64,000 bases of DNA from Amphiplicatus sp046296195 (GTDB lineage: Bacteria > Pseudomonadota > Alphaproteobacteria > Caulobacterales > Parvularculaceae), in assembly GCA_046296195.1 (NCBI GenBank), contig JBKBLR010000005.1:62001-126000 (forward strand). The letters are read 5' to 3'. Under the pieces are notes generated by a model. That model did no database searches. It saw only the letters and a list, made by a program, of their open reading frames with translations, and had not been told where the DNA came from. This document shows, piece by piece, positions 27,367-36,010 of this stretch. Each line of letters begins with the position of its first letter. Positions within the stretch are counted from its first letter, which is position 1. A program made the translations under genes and the position numbers.

Positions 27367-28706
27367 GCAGTAAGAAGCGGCGACAGCGGCGCCGGTCCAC
27401 GCCGCCGCTCAAAATCAGCCGCGGCCGCCAGCACGAGCGCATCGCTTCCCGGGCGGCCGACGAATTGTATCGACGCCGGCGGCGCGCCGTCGATCGCGGC
27501 GGGAACAGCCGTCGCGGGACAGCCTGCGAAATTCGCGAGCGCGGTGAAATCCGCCTGATTGGCGGGAACCGGATCATTGAAGGAGAACGGGCCTTGCGGC
27601 GCGGTCGGCATGATGATGACGTCGACGCCGTCGAAGAGCCCTTGAAACACAGCGCCGGCGGCGCGGATCGCCTTGTAAGCCGCGGCCACGCGCTCCGGCG
27701 GCTGCGCGGCGCCCCATTCGAGCATCCCGCGAAACTCGTCGGAGAACCCTTTTGGATTTGCGGCGAGCGCGTCCGTGTGAATCGCCGCGCCTTCGACTTC
27801 GCTGATGAGAAGCCCGCGCCGGCGTAACGCGCCGAAATCGAAGCCCGAAAGATCGGCGACGCTTGCAGCGCCCATCGTGCGAAGAATCGCGACGGCGCTT
27901 TCAAAAGCAGCCGCGACCGGCGCCGCGACCTCGGCAGCGCCGCCCCATGTCGCGACGCCGACGCGAAGCGCGCCGGGCGGCGCCACGGCCGGCGTTCCCG
28001 CAAGCGCCGCCATGACGAGCTGCAAATCTTCCGCGCTCAGGGCATGCGGACCGACATGGTCGAGCGTCGGCGACAAGTCGATGATGCCTTCGCGGTTCAC
28101 CGCGCCTCGACTCGGCTTGTGCCCCGCGATCCCGCAATAGGCGGAGGGAATCCGGATGCTGCCCATCGTGTCCGTGCCGAGCGTGAACGCACATAGCCCC
28201 GCTGCAACCACCGCCGCCGAGCCGCCAGACGACCCGCCCGGCGTCAGCGAGGGGTTCCAGGGATTGCGGCAACGACCGAAGGCACGATTATCGTTCGTGG
28301 CGCCAAGCGCGCCTTCATGCATGTTGAGTACGCCGATCGGGATGGCGCCCGCCCGTCGCAATGCGCTGACGCTTTCAGCATCGCGCTCGGCGATCCGATC
28401 TCGATAGGCGTCGATGCCGGCGTGCCAGGGCATGCTGCGAAGGGCGATATTAGCTTTCACGCCGAAGGGAACGCCGTCGATCGGGGACAACGGCGCGCCT
28501 TTCCGCCATCGTTCGGCGGCGTCCTGCGCCTCGCTCCGCGCCTCATCGAGGCGCAAAGCGAGAAAAGCGTTTATGGAGGAATTGAACCGCTCGATCCGCG
28601 ATTGAAAGACGTGAAGCGCGTCGACCGGCGTCAGCGCCCCCGTGCTGAAGGCGTCAGCAAGCCCCGATACGCCGCGGCGCAGGTTCGATGACGTGCGCGC
28701 CGTCAC
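27363..28706 (-). CDS. Amidase-signature-family amidase
   Basis: The protein has 447 residues with a complete Ser-cisSer-Lys triad: Lys in GVPFGVKANIALR (about residue 83), cis-Ser in PGGSSGGSAAVVAAGL (about 158), and nucleophile Ser in GTDTMGSIRIPSAYCGIAGHKPSRG (about 182). It hydrolyses C-N amide bonds in the cytoplasm. It is the last gene of the minus-strand operon that begins at 32807, and its ATG overlaps the stop of the acyl-CoA ligase gene by ATGA. Amidase plus ligase plus two PrpD-type proteins suggests that an amide is deamidated and the acid activated to CoA. Confidence 0.93.
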   Translation of the reverse strand: MTARTSSNLRRGVSGLADAFSTGALTPVDALHVFQSRIERFNSSINAFLALRLDEARSEAQDAAERWRKGAPLSPIDGVPFGVKANIALRSMPWHAGIDAYRDRIAERDAESVSALRRAGAIPIGVLNMHEGALGATNDNRAFGRCRNPWNPSLTPGGSSGGSAAVVAAGLCAFTLGTDTMGSIRIPSAYCGIAGHKPSRGAVNREGIIDLSPTLDHVGPHALSAEDLQLVMAALAGTPAVAPPGALRVGVATWGGAAEVAAPVAAAFESAVAILRTMGAASVADLSGFDFGALRRRGLLISEVEGAAIHTDALAANPKGFSDEFRGMLEWGAAQPPERVAAAYKAIRAAGAVFQGLFDGVDVIIMPTAPQGPFSFNDPVPANQADFTALANFAGCPATAVPAAIDGAPPASIQFVGRPGSDALVLAAAADFERRRGPAPLSPLLTA

Positions 28707-30100
28707 TTGAAGCGCTCGTCGATCAGGCGGATCGGCTTCTGACGAACCTCGGTCTGCGTCAATGGCGCGAGCGCCCCGATCGCGGCGAGTTCGATAACCG
28801 GTGCGATGCCGATACGCCGCTTCAGAATGTCCCGAAACGTCGCCGCGATCTCGGCCGACCGCTCGCGCGCCTCGGCCATGACGATGAAATGTTCGGTCCC
28901 TGTTTCATCGCGTGTCGCCTTGCAGATGAACTCGCCCGCGAAGGCCGGATGCTCTTCGAGAATTGGTCCGAGCGCCTGCGGAAAGATATTGATCCCCTTC
29001 ACCTTCACCATGTTGTCGGAGCGGCCGAGAAAGCCTTCGATTCGCCGGAAGCGCGCGCCGATCGCGGACTCGCCCGTCTTCACCCGCGTCACGTCATGGG
29101 TGTTGAAACGGATGATCGGATAAATATCGTCTTTATAAAGACAGGTGACGACCATGTCACCCTCGGCGCCGTCATCGACCGGCGCCCCGCTTTCGATGCC
29201 GCAAATCTCCAGATATTGCGCGTCCTCCATGACATAGAGGCCGTCGCGGTCGGGGCCTTCGCCGGCGATCGCGCCGGTGTCGCCGACGCCGTACCAGTCA
29301 AAGCACGCCGCGCCGCCCCACGCCTTCGACAGCGTCTCCTTGTCCTCGCGGCCGAGATGGCCGGAGATCATCCGGATACGGATATCTCGTCCCGGCTCAA
29401 TCCCCATTTCTTGCGCCGTAGCGGCGAGCTTCTTGATATAATCAGCGAAGCCCACAATCACGCTGGCGCGGAAGTCGCGCATCAGTTCGACCTGACGCGC
29501 CGATCGGGTCTCGACGCCCGTTCCCGCCGACATGAAGAGCGCACTTGTCCAGTGGGTCACTGCCTCTCGGACGTAGTGGCCGCCGTTGATCATGCCATGT
29601 CCATAGACGGAATGAACGATGTCGTCACGACGCAGACCCTGAAAGCGATAAAGACGCCCGAGGAGAAGATTCTGGGTCTCGCGGCTTTTCGGCCCGAACA
29701 ACAGGGCCTGCGGCGTTCCCGTGGTGCCCGAGGTGGTGTGAAAGATCACCGGCGGGCGCTCGCCCGGCGGATAGCTGTCAAAGCCGCTGAAATCGCCGAA
29801 AGGCGGCGCCAGCGCGATCGAGTCCATGATCGTCTGCTTGTCGAAAACCGGCAGGCGCGGCAGGTCTTCGAGCGAACGGATGTCGCCCCGCTCGATCCCG
29901 GCCCGACCCCACAGGCGCTGATAGAATGGCGTCATCCAGGCGCGGGCAACGCAGCGCAGGAACAAAGCGCTCTGTCGTGCGCGCAATTCGTCACGCGAAA
30001 TCGTCGTCACGAACTTAACGAAAGCGTCGCCGACCGGATGATCGCGCTCCATCGCCGCCCAGTCGACGCTGTTGAAATAGGTGCAGTGCTGGTCGCTCAT
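28703..30100 (-). CDS. Phenylacetate-CoA ligase-like acyl-CoA ligase
   Basis: The start at 30100 (MSDQHCTYFNSVDW) follows a GGGAAGGGGA ribosome site and gives 465 residues; an ATG 21 bp earlier is possible. It is an ANL-superfamily ligase of the PaaK group. HTTSGTTGTPQALLFGP is the ATP-binding P-loop (about residue 125), WYGVGDTGAIAGEG the A5-like motif (about 270), RRIEGFLGRSDNMVKVKGINIFPQALGPIL the hinge and A8 region, and TEVRQKPIRLIDERF contains the late Lys. It forms an acyl-CoA from a carboxylate with ATP. It is probably not for phenylacetate, since no paa genes are near. Confidence 0.9.
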   Translation of the reverse strand: MSDQHCTYFNSVDWAAMERDHPVGDAFVKFVTTISRDELRARQSALFLRCVARAWMTPFYQRLWGRAGIERGDIRSLEDLPRLPVFDKQTIMDSIALAPPFGDFSGFDSYPPGERPPVIFHTTSGTTGTPQALLFGPKSRETQNLLLGRLYRFQGLRRDDIVHSVYGHGMINGGHYVREAVTHWTSALFMSAGTGVETRSARQVELMRDFRASVIVGFADYIKKLAATAQEMGIEPGRDIRIRMISGHLGREDKETLSKAWGGAACFDWYGVGDTGAIAGEGPDRDGLYVMEDAQYLEICGIESGAPVDDGAEGDMVVTCLYKDDIYPIIRFNTHDVTRVKTGESAIGARFRRIEGFLGRSDNMVKVKGINIFPQALGPILEEHPAFAGEFICKATRDETGTEHFIVMAEARERSAEIAATFRDILKRRIGIAPVIELAAIGALAPLTQTEVRQKPIRLIDERFK

Positions 30101-30117
30101 GTGCGTCCCCTTCCCTT

Positions 30118-31485
30118 TCAATAACCGGAAACGAGACGGGCGAGAACGCCGGCGTCCATCTCTTCTTCAAGCCGGTCAACATGCCCGATCAAAGCGTCGG
30201 CGAGGTCGTCGCGTGGCGCCCCCATGCCGAATGCAAGGCACCGGCGGAACTTCTGAAGATGCGCCTCGCGCGATAGCGGCGCCGCCGGCGATCCGTCGAG
30301 ACGGTCGATAGTGACCGAGACGGTTTCCCCCGTGGTCAGTCGCGCTTCGGCCCGCTGCGGCGTGAAGGCGGCGGGATCGGTCGTTCCATCGTTGATGACG
30401 GCGATCTTCGCCGCCAGCCTCGCGACATCCAGATCAGCGAGCGCCGCGTCGGTGAAATCGTCGAGGCCGACATCGCCGCGCAGAAGCGCGACGGCGCCCG
30501 TATATTGAAAGCAGAGCCGGGCATAGTTGACATTCATACCGGCGAGATAAGGCCGTCCGACCAGCCGTTTGATGAGCGGCGGCGCCGTCAATGTCAGCTC
30601 CTCGAGCCGGTCCGCCGTCACGCCGCGCGCGCAAAGCGCTTGCATCGCCCGGACGCCGCCATGCGCGGCCCGCCCGATCGGCCAGGGCTTGTGCGAGACC
30701 TCCGCAATGCGCCAGCGCTTACCAAGGCTTTCCAGCACAGGGGCGAGATCGTAATCGCCTTCGAACAGGGTGAGAAACCCGAACGGCCCCTCGAACACGT
30801 CATGCGGACCTGAAAGACCGGCTTCGGCGAGATCGCACGCCATGACTGCGGCCCGCGCCGCGTTGCCGATCTGCGCCGGCAGCGTCGGCTTGCCTTCGAC
30901 ATGAGCCTGCATGGTGCCGGAGCAATGCGCGAGCGCGATCCCGAGCGCGTCAAGGCCTTGCGCGACCGAAAATCGACGCAAGCGCGCGATCCCGAGCGTC
31001 GCGCCGAACAGGCCCGCATTCGCCGGGCGGAAGAACTTGATAGGCGCTTTCGCAGCGACGCCGAGCCCCGCAGAAACATCGACCGCGACGCAAGTCGCCG
31101 CGATCAGTTCAGCCCCGCCAATATGACGCCCGCGCTCGCATTCCGCGAGCAGCGCTGCGAGAATCGTCGCCAGCGGATGCACCACGGCCGGCTCGTGCAC
31201 GCAGTCGAACTCCTGGCAGTGTATCTGGAAACCGTTGACGAACGCAGCCGACGGCGCCGGCAGCCGGGTCCGCCGCGCAAAAACGTGGGCGCCGCCTGAA
31301 ACGCCGACGGAGCCCCAAAGCCGCGCCGCGCGCAAGACCTCCTCGGCGGCGCGCACGCGCGCGCCAGCGACCCCGACGCCGATCGTGTCGAGAATGAACG
31401 TCTTCGCCGCGGCGACGGCAGCCGCGGGCATATCGTCAAAAGGCGTTTGCAGCGCATGATGCGCGAAAATCTCTGCGGATCTCAT
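30118..31485 (-). CDS. MmgE/PrpD-family protein, copy 1
   Basis: The product has 455 residues. The MmgE/PrpD family contains 2-methylcitrate dehydratase, cis-aconitate decarboxylase and uncharacterised dicarboxylate or tricarboxylate lyases. The fold is visible in ILDTIGVGVAGARVRAAEEVL near the N-terminus, in NGFQIHCQEFDCVHEPAVVHPLATILAALLA (about residue 85, the substrate His region), in FFRPANAGLFGATLGIARL (about 150), and in EVSHKPWPIGRAAHGGVRAM (about 270). It is translationally coupled to copy 2 by an ATGA overlap (31482-31485). The substrate is not known. The pair may act on an alkylated dicarboxylate (inference). Confidence 0.88.
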   Translation of the reverse strand: MRSAEIFAHHALQTPFDDMPAAAVAAAKTFILDTIGVGVAGARVRAAEEVLRAARLWGSVGVSGGAHVFARRTRLPAPSAAFVNGFQIHCQEFDCVHEPAVVHPLATILAALLAECERGRHIGGAELIAATCVAVDVSAGLGVAAKAPIKFFRPANAGLFGATLGIARLRRFSVAQGLDALGIALAHCSGTMQAHVEGKPTLPAQIGNAARAAVMACDLAEAGLSGPHDVFEGPFGFLTLFEGDYDLAPVLESLGKRWRIAEVSHKPWPIGRAAHGGVRAMQALCARGVTADRLEELTLTAPPLIKRLVGRPYLAGMNVNYARLCFQYTGAVALLRGDVGLDDFTDAALADLDVARLAAKIAVINDGTTDPAAFTPQRAEARLTTGETVSVTIDRLDGSPAAPLSREAHLQKFRRCLAFGMGAPRDDLADALIGHVDRLEEEMDAGVLARLVSGY

Positions 31486-32807
31486 CGGTCAAGCACCGCA
31501 CGCAGCAGGCCGAGATATTCGCTGAGGTCGCCGCCTTCGCCAAGCGCCAGCGCCGCGGCGCTGAGCGCCCCGGCTTCGGCGCCGGACAAGCCGCCCGCCT
31601 TCATCAACCGTCGCGTCTTATCGATGATGAGCGATAGCGGCGCAGGGTTTTCAGGATCGCCGAGCGCGTCGGCGACCATCGCCGAGCGCCGGGTCCCGTC
31701 ATTCAGCGTGACATGGACTTCAGCGCCGAAGCGCGCCGGATAGCGGGCCGTAAACACCGCCGTCTCGGCCGGAAAGACACGATGGCGTAACGCGGCGATA
31801 CGCGAATCATCCCGAAAACGCTGTTCGAAATGGTCGAGTCCCGGCTCGCCCTCCAGAAGCGCGACCGCCGCCGCATGCTGAAGGGAGAATTTCGCTTCGA
31901 GGGTCGTCGTCGGCGCCGGCCGGTCGCAGAAGACAAGCGCATCGCGGTAAGTCTCAATCTCGACTCGGTCGATTTCCGACGGCGCGACGCCTTCGCCCCG
32001 CAAGGCAAGGGCCGCATCGATGACCGCGTGGGCGTGGCGGCAGGCCGGCCACGGCTTGAAGCTCACCTCTTCGATCGCCCAGCCTTCGCCGCCGCCGATC
32101 ACCTCCCGAGCGTCGGCGCCGGGGCATGTCGCGGCGAAAAAGCCCTGTTCGCCCTCGAAAATCGTTCGAATACCGATCAAACCGGCGCCGGTCAGCCGTG
32201 CGGCGCGCACGCCCGCTTCCGCCGCGCGCGCCGTGTGAAGCTGCTTGACGTGGCTCAGGGGTTCGTGGCGCACCTGCCAGAAGCCCGAGGCTTGCGCCGC
32301 GCCGAAGCTCAAGGTGTTCGCCGTCGCGACGCGATCAAAACCGGAAAGGCTCGCCGCCGCGGCGGCGGCGCCGAACGGGCCGCAGGTCGCGGTGTTGTGC
32401 CAGAAGCGATAATGGCCGGGCCCGACCGCGCGACCGAGCCGGATCATCGCCTCATAGCCGCGCACGATCGCGCCAAGAAACTCGTCCGCCCCCGCCGTTT
32501 CCGCAGCGGCGGCTATCGCCGCAGGAATGACGACAGGCCCGGGATGGAGAAGCGCGCGCTTGTCGACGTCATCCATCTCTAGAATGTTGCCAAGCGCACC
32601 AAGAAAAAAAGCTTCGCCTTCCGGCGTCCTCGCGCGCGCCGCGCGCATCGCCGCGCCCGCGGCCTCGCGCCCGCCCGCAAGGGCGCACCCGGTCCAGTCG
32701 AGCACATGAAGCGCCGCGCGCGACCGCGTCGCCGCATTCACCGGCCGGGCGAGCCGCGCCGCCAGACTTTCGACGATCGTCGGGCCTTCAGGACTTTGTC
32801 CGGACAT
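31482..32807 (-). CDS. MmgE/PrpD-family protein, copy 2
   Basis: From the ATG at 32807 (MSGQSPEGPTIVESLAARLA) the product has 441 residues. It differs strongly from copy 1 but shows the same family pattern: LHVLDWTGCALAGGREAAGAAM, GALGNILEMDDVDKRALLHPGPVVIPAAIAAA, YRFWHNTATCGPFGAAAAAASL, and EVSFKPWPACRHAHAVIDAAL with its conserved CRHAH. It is the first gene of the operon copy 2, copy 1, ligase, amidase. The TGTCCGGACA palindrome overlaps its first codons, so its own coding start may be part of an operator. Confidence 0.88.
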   Translation of the reverse strand: MSGQSPEGPTIVESLAARLARPVNAATRSRAALHVLDWTGCALAGGREAAGAAMRAARARTPEGEAFFLGALGNILEMDDVDKRALLHPGPVVIPAAIAAAAETAGADEFLGAIVRGYEAMIRLGRAVGPGHYRFWHNTATCGPFGAAAAAASLSGFDRVATANTLSFGAAQASGFWQVRHEPLSHVKQLHTARAAEAGVRAARLTGAGLIGIRTIFEGEQGFFAATCPGADAREVIGGGEGWAIEEVSFKPWPACRHAHAVIDAALALRGEGVAPSEIDRVEIETYRDALVFCDRPAPTTTLEAKFSLQHAAAVALLEGEPGLDHFEQRFRDDSRIAALRHRVFPAETAVFTARYPARFGAEVHVTLNDGTRRSAMVADALGDPENPAPLSLIIDKTRRLMKAGGLSGAEAGALSAAALALGEGGDLSEYLGLLRAVLDR

Positions 32808-32808
32808 T
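32795..32808. promoter_or_regulatory. Second operator type, site A
   Basis: TTTGTCCGGACATT contains the perfect 10-bp palindrome TGTCCGGACA (32797-32806) and shares 12 consecutive bases with the intergenic site at 39746. It lies at the start codon of the PrpD copy-2 gene and 52 bp before the divergent CoA-transferase gene. Because it overlaps coding sequence, its role is less certain than that of the other site. Confidence 0.45.
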
Positions 32809-32859
32809 TGGTTCGTGTAGCATGGAGGCCTGTCGAAGCAAACAGGGTGACGCCGCCAC

Positions 32860-34128
32860 ATGGCCGCCGATAAAAGCGCGATCGACGCCATCCATGCGAT
32901 GAGGGAGCGCCTTGCGCCAGCACCGCGGCTATACGTCCCGGGCTGTTCAGGAGAACCGCTCCTTCTCGCCGATGCGCTCAAAGCGGACCCGACGCTGGCG
33001 ACGGATGCAACTTTTCTCGGCGTCTATATTCCAGGCATAAACCGGACCGACTATGCGGGGTTTCACAAGACTGCCCGCAGCGACCTCATCTTCCTTGCGC
33101 CCGACTTCCGCGAGAGCCTCGAGGCTCGAAGGGCGGTCTTCCGGCCCCTCACCTACAACCAGGCATGGCGATGGCTCGGCGAGACGCGGATCGACGCCGC
33201 CTTCGTGCAGACGAGCGCGCTTGACGCCGAAGGCCTCGTCTCCCTCGGTGTGAGCGCGGATTTTTCGCCGGCCGTGCTGGCGCGGCGCGACGTCGTCAAG
33301 ATCGCTCATGTCAATCCGCTGATGCCGGCGCCGATCTCCGGCCCGCGTTACCCGCTCGCGCTGTTCGACGCGGTCTTACGCGCCGAACGCCCGATCCTCA
33401 TCTACGACCCGCCTCCGCCTCCGCCGATCTTTGCAGCGATCGCCCGCCATGTGGCAAGCCTCATCCGCGACGGGGACACGCTGCAATTCGGGCTTGGCAA
33501 TATTCAACTCGCTATGCCGGCCGAACTGACCCGAAAAAAGCGGCTGCGCATTCATTCGGGAATGGTGAGCGATCCCGTTCTCGCGGCCCTCGATGCCGGC
33601 GTGATCGCGGACGATCCGGGCGCGATCACGACCGGCGTCGCGCTTGGAACCGGCCGCCTCTATACGCGCGCCGCCCAGGACGGCCGGTTTCTCTTTGAAC
33701 CGGTCGGCGTCACGCACGACATCCGCACGCTGGCCGCGCTCGACAATTTCGTCGCCATCAATTCCGCGATCGAGGTCGACCTCTTCGGTCAGGCGAACGC
33801 CGAATTCCAGGACGGCAAGCAGGTTTCAGGCGGCGGCGGCCTTGTCGATTTCCTACGCGGCGCGGCCGCTTCGAAAGGCGGGCGGCCGGTCATCGCGCTG
33901 GCGTCTGCGGCGAGGGGCGGAACGGTCAGCCGGATCGTGCCTAGGCTCGACGCCCCGGCCGTGACGGTCGCACGCGCCGATATGGGCTTTGTCATCACAG
34001 AATATGGCATCGCAGACCTCCGCGGCGCAGATGTCGAGGAGCGGGCCCGTGCGTTGATCGCCGTCGCGCATCCGGACCATCGTGACAACCTTGCGCGCGC
34101 ATGGTCGAAGATGTCCGGAGCGCTGTGA
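32860..34128 (+). CDS. Acetyl-CoA hydrolase / 4-hydroxybutyrate CoA-transferase family protein
   Basis: The 422 residues belong to the family I type of CoA transferases that includes 4-hydroxybutyrate, itaconate and acetate/succinate enzymes. The catalytic Glu stands in INSAIEVDLFGQANAEF (about residue 305), with GGGGLVDFLRGA and VITEYGIADLRGADVEERARALIAVAHPDHR as the characteristic C-terminal motifs. DTLQFGLGNIQLAMPAEL is the usual middle motif. It moves CoA from an acyl-CoA donor to an acid. Itaconate CoA transferase belongs to this family, and MaoC and CitE-type genes lie 4.2 kb away, which together recall a C5-dicarboxylate pathway. Confidence 0.88.
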   Translation: MAADKSAIDAIHAMRERLAPAPRLYVPGCSGEPLLLADALKADPTLATDATFLGVYIPGINRTDYAGFHKTARSDLIFLAPDFRESLEARRAVFRPLTYNQAWRWLGETRIDAAFVQTSALDAEGLVSLGVSADFSPAVLARRDVVKIAHVNPLMPAPISGPRYPLALFDAVLRAERPILIYDPPPPPPIFAAIARHVASLIRDGDTLQFGLGNIQLAMPAELTRKKRLRIHSGMVSDPVLAALDAGVIADDPGAITTGVALGTGRLYTRAAQDGRFLFEPVGVTHDIRTLAALDNFVAINSAIEVDLFGQANAEFQDGKQVSGGGGLVDFLRGAAASKGGRPVIALASAARGGTVSRIVPRLDAPAVTVARADMGFVITEYGIADLRGADVEERARALIAVAHPDHRDNLARAWSKMSGAL

Positions 34129-34131
34129 ATT

Positions 34132-34857
34132 ATGCCGAGAACGCCCCGCTACCTCGAACTCGCCTGGACGCTCCGCCGCGGCATCGTCGCCGGACGGGCG
34201 CCGGTGGGCGCGCAATTGCCGACCGAGCACGAGCTTTGCGCCGCGCATGACGTGTCTCGGCATACGGCACGCGCCGCGCTTAAGGTCCTCGAAGATGAAG
34301 GACTTATCGAACGTCGGCCTGGTCTTGGTACTCAGGTGATTTCAGCCGTCTCACCGCCTACTTTCGCCCAACCGCTCGGCGGACTCGACGACCTTCTGCA
34401 GTATGCGCACGAAACCAGACTTGAGATCGTCGCGCACGAGGCGGTCGCGCTATCGGCGGCAGACGCGGCCCGCCTTGGGGCGACGCGGGGCTCGCGCTGG
34501 CTTCGCCTAGACGGCGTCCGCCGCGCCAGCCTGGAGCCGGTCGCAGCGACGACGATCTATGTCGCCGAAGCGATAGGCGCGAAGCCCGCCGATTTCCGGC
34601 GCGGCGGCCGCGCCGTGACGGAGACGATAGAGGAGAAATATGGCGTCACGACCGCGCTGATCCGGCAGCGCATCGTGGCCGAGGGCCTGTCGAAGGAAGA
34701 CGCGGCGCGTTTTCGACGGCCGGCGGGGTCGCCGGGCCTCAGGACCCTGCGCCGCTATTACGACGCGGCAGAGGCGCTGTTCGTGATTTCGGATTCGCGT
34801 CATCCGGGCGAAGGATTCGCTTATGAGATGACCTACCGGCGCTCTAAGGCTAGATGA
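34132..34857 (+). CDS. GntR-family regulator with UTRA-like domain (second regulator)
   Basis: The 241-residue protein starts 4 bp after the CoA-transferase stop. Residues 1-68 are a winged helix (YLELAWTLRRGIVAGRAPVGAQLPTEHELCAAHDVSRHTARAALKVLEDEGLIERRPGLGTQVI) and the rest is a UTRA-like sensor (WLRLDGVRRASLEPVAATTIYVAEAI, EGLSKEDAARFR). The residues that contact DNA in the recognition helix (VSRHTARAAL) differ from those of the first regulator (VSRITVKRAM), so the two should read different operators. The second palindrome type (TTTGTCCGGACAAA) is found only at the operons flanking this gene. The gene ends 8 bp inside the convergent CoA-transferase gene. Confidence 0.88.
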   Translation: MPRTPRYLELAWTLRRGIVAGRAPVGAQLPTEHELCAAHDVSRHTARAALKVLEDEGLIERRPGLGTQVISAVSPPTFAQPLGGLDDLLQYAHETRLEIVAHEAVALSAADAARLGATRGSRWLRLDGVRRASLEPVAATTIYVAEAIGAKPADFRRGGRAVTETIEEKYGVTTALIRQRIVAEGLSKEDAARFRRPAGSPGLRTLRRYYDAAEALFVISDSRHPGEGFAYEMTYRRSKAR

Positions 34858-36010
34858 CGCCACGCGTGCGTAGGGAGTCGATTTCCGGCTCTGTATAGCC
34901 GAGACCAGCGAGAATGCTGTCTGCGTCCCCGCCCTTGGTCGGGACGCGTGGATCAATGCTCGCCGGCTCGTCAGCAAACTTGATCGGAGTTCCGACGATT
35001 TCGTTACCCTCTGAGTCAAACTGCAACATGCCACGTTCAGCTGTGTTGGGGTCGTCGAACGCCTCCTGCAGGGTGTTGACCGGCGCATAAGCAACGTCCT
35101 TGTCAGCAAGCCAGCTCAACCACTCGGAGCGCGGACGGCTCCGGAAGGTCTCACGCAGAAACCCGCGCAATGCAACTTGGCCGGCGCCCGGCGGCAGGGC
35201 GGCGAGCGGCGCGAGATCAAGCCTTCCGAGCGAACCAAGAAGTTCCTTAGCGAATTTAAGCTCGGCGCCGCCGAGCGCGATCCACGCCCCGTCCGCGCAG
35301 TCATAGAGATTATAGAACGCGTTGCCGCCCCAGGAGCGCTCCTCCTTCGGAACATGCGGCAAGCCGGTGGCGAAGATACGGCCCGTGATATTCGGCGTCC
35401 AAGCGAGAACGCTGTCGAGCATGGCGATATCGAGATAGTCGCCCTTGCCCGTTTCGCGCGCGCGCAAGAGCGCCATCAGCACGCCGGAAAGCGCGGTGAG
35501 CGAGGCGAGCGCGTCGGCGACCGGCATGTGCGGCATCGCCGGCCTGCCGTCCTGGCCTTCATTGAGCGCGACGACGCCGGCGAGCGCTTGCACCGCGAGG
35601 TCGTGTGCGGGCCGCGCGACATAGCGCCCGGTCTGGCCGAAGGCCGAGATCGAACAATAGACGATTGCCGGATTGACCGCGCGCGCCGCGTCATAATCAA
35701 CGCCGAGGCGTTTAACGACGCCCGGCCGAAACGCCTCGACGACGACGTGCGCGTTCTTCACGAGGCGGAGAAAAATTTCGCGTCCTTCGTCGGTCTTGAG
35801 ATCGAGCTGAAGGCTTTTCTTGCCGCGATGGGTGTTGCGGAACCAGACGCTCTCGCCGTTCTTGCGATAGCCGATCTCGCGCGTCGGCTCGCCCTCGCCC
35901 CTGGGCTCAATCTTGACGATCTCGGCGCCGTGATCGGCCATCATCAGGGTCAGCATCGGGCCCGGCAGGAACAGCGACAGGTCGACGACACGGACGCCTT
36001 CAAGCTTCAT
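34850..36010 (-). CDS. Family III (CaiB/BaiF) CoA transferase, copy 1
   Basis: The 386-residue protein has the fold of formyl-CoA transferase. VRVVDLSLFLPGPMLTLMMADHGAEIVKIE is the standard start, the catalytic Asp is in RPAHDLAVQALAGVVAL (about residue 140), and GKGDYLDIAMLDSVLAW follows. Members move CoA between dicarboxylates such as oxalate, mesaconate, succinate, citramalate or glutarate. It is the last gene of the five-gene operon from 39712; its ATG overlaps the stop of copy 2 by 4 bp. Two adjacent copies may form a heteromeric enzyme or serve two acids. Confidence 0.92.
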   Translation of the reverse strand: MKLEGVRVVDLSLFLPGPMLTLMMADHGAEIVKIEPRGEGEPTREIGYRKNGESVWFRNTHRGKKSLQLDLKTDEGREIFLRLVKNAHVVVEAFRPGVVKRLGVDYDAARAVNPAIVYCSISAFGQTGRYVARPAHDLAVQALAGVVALNEGQDGRPAMPHMPVADALASLTALSGVLMALLRARETGKGDYLDIAMLDSVLAWTPNITGRIFATGLPHVPKEERSWGGNAFYNLYDCADGAWIALGGAELKFAKELLGSLGRLDLAPLAALPPGAGQVALRGFLRETFRSRPRSEWLSWLADKDVAYAPVNTLQEAFDDPNTAERGMLQFDSEGNEIVGTPIKFADEPASIDPRVPTKGGDADSILAGLGYTEPEIDSLRTRGVI

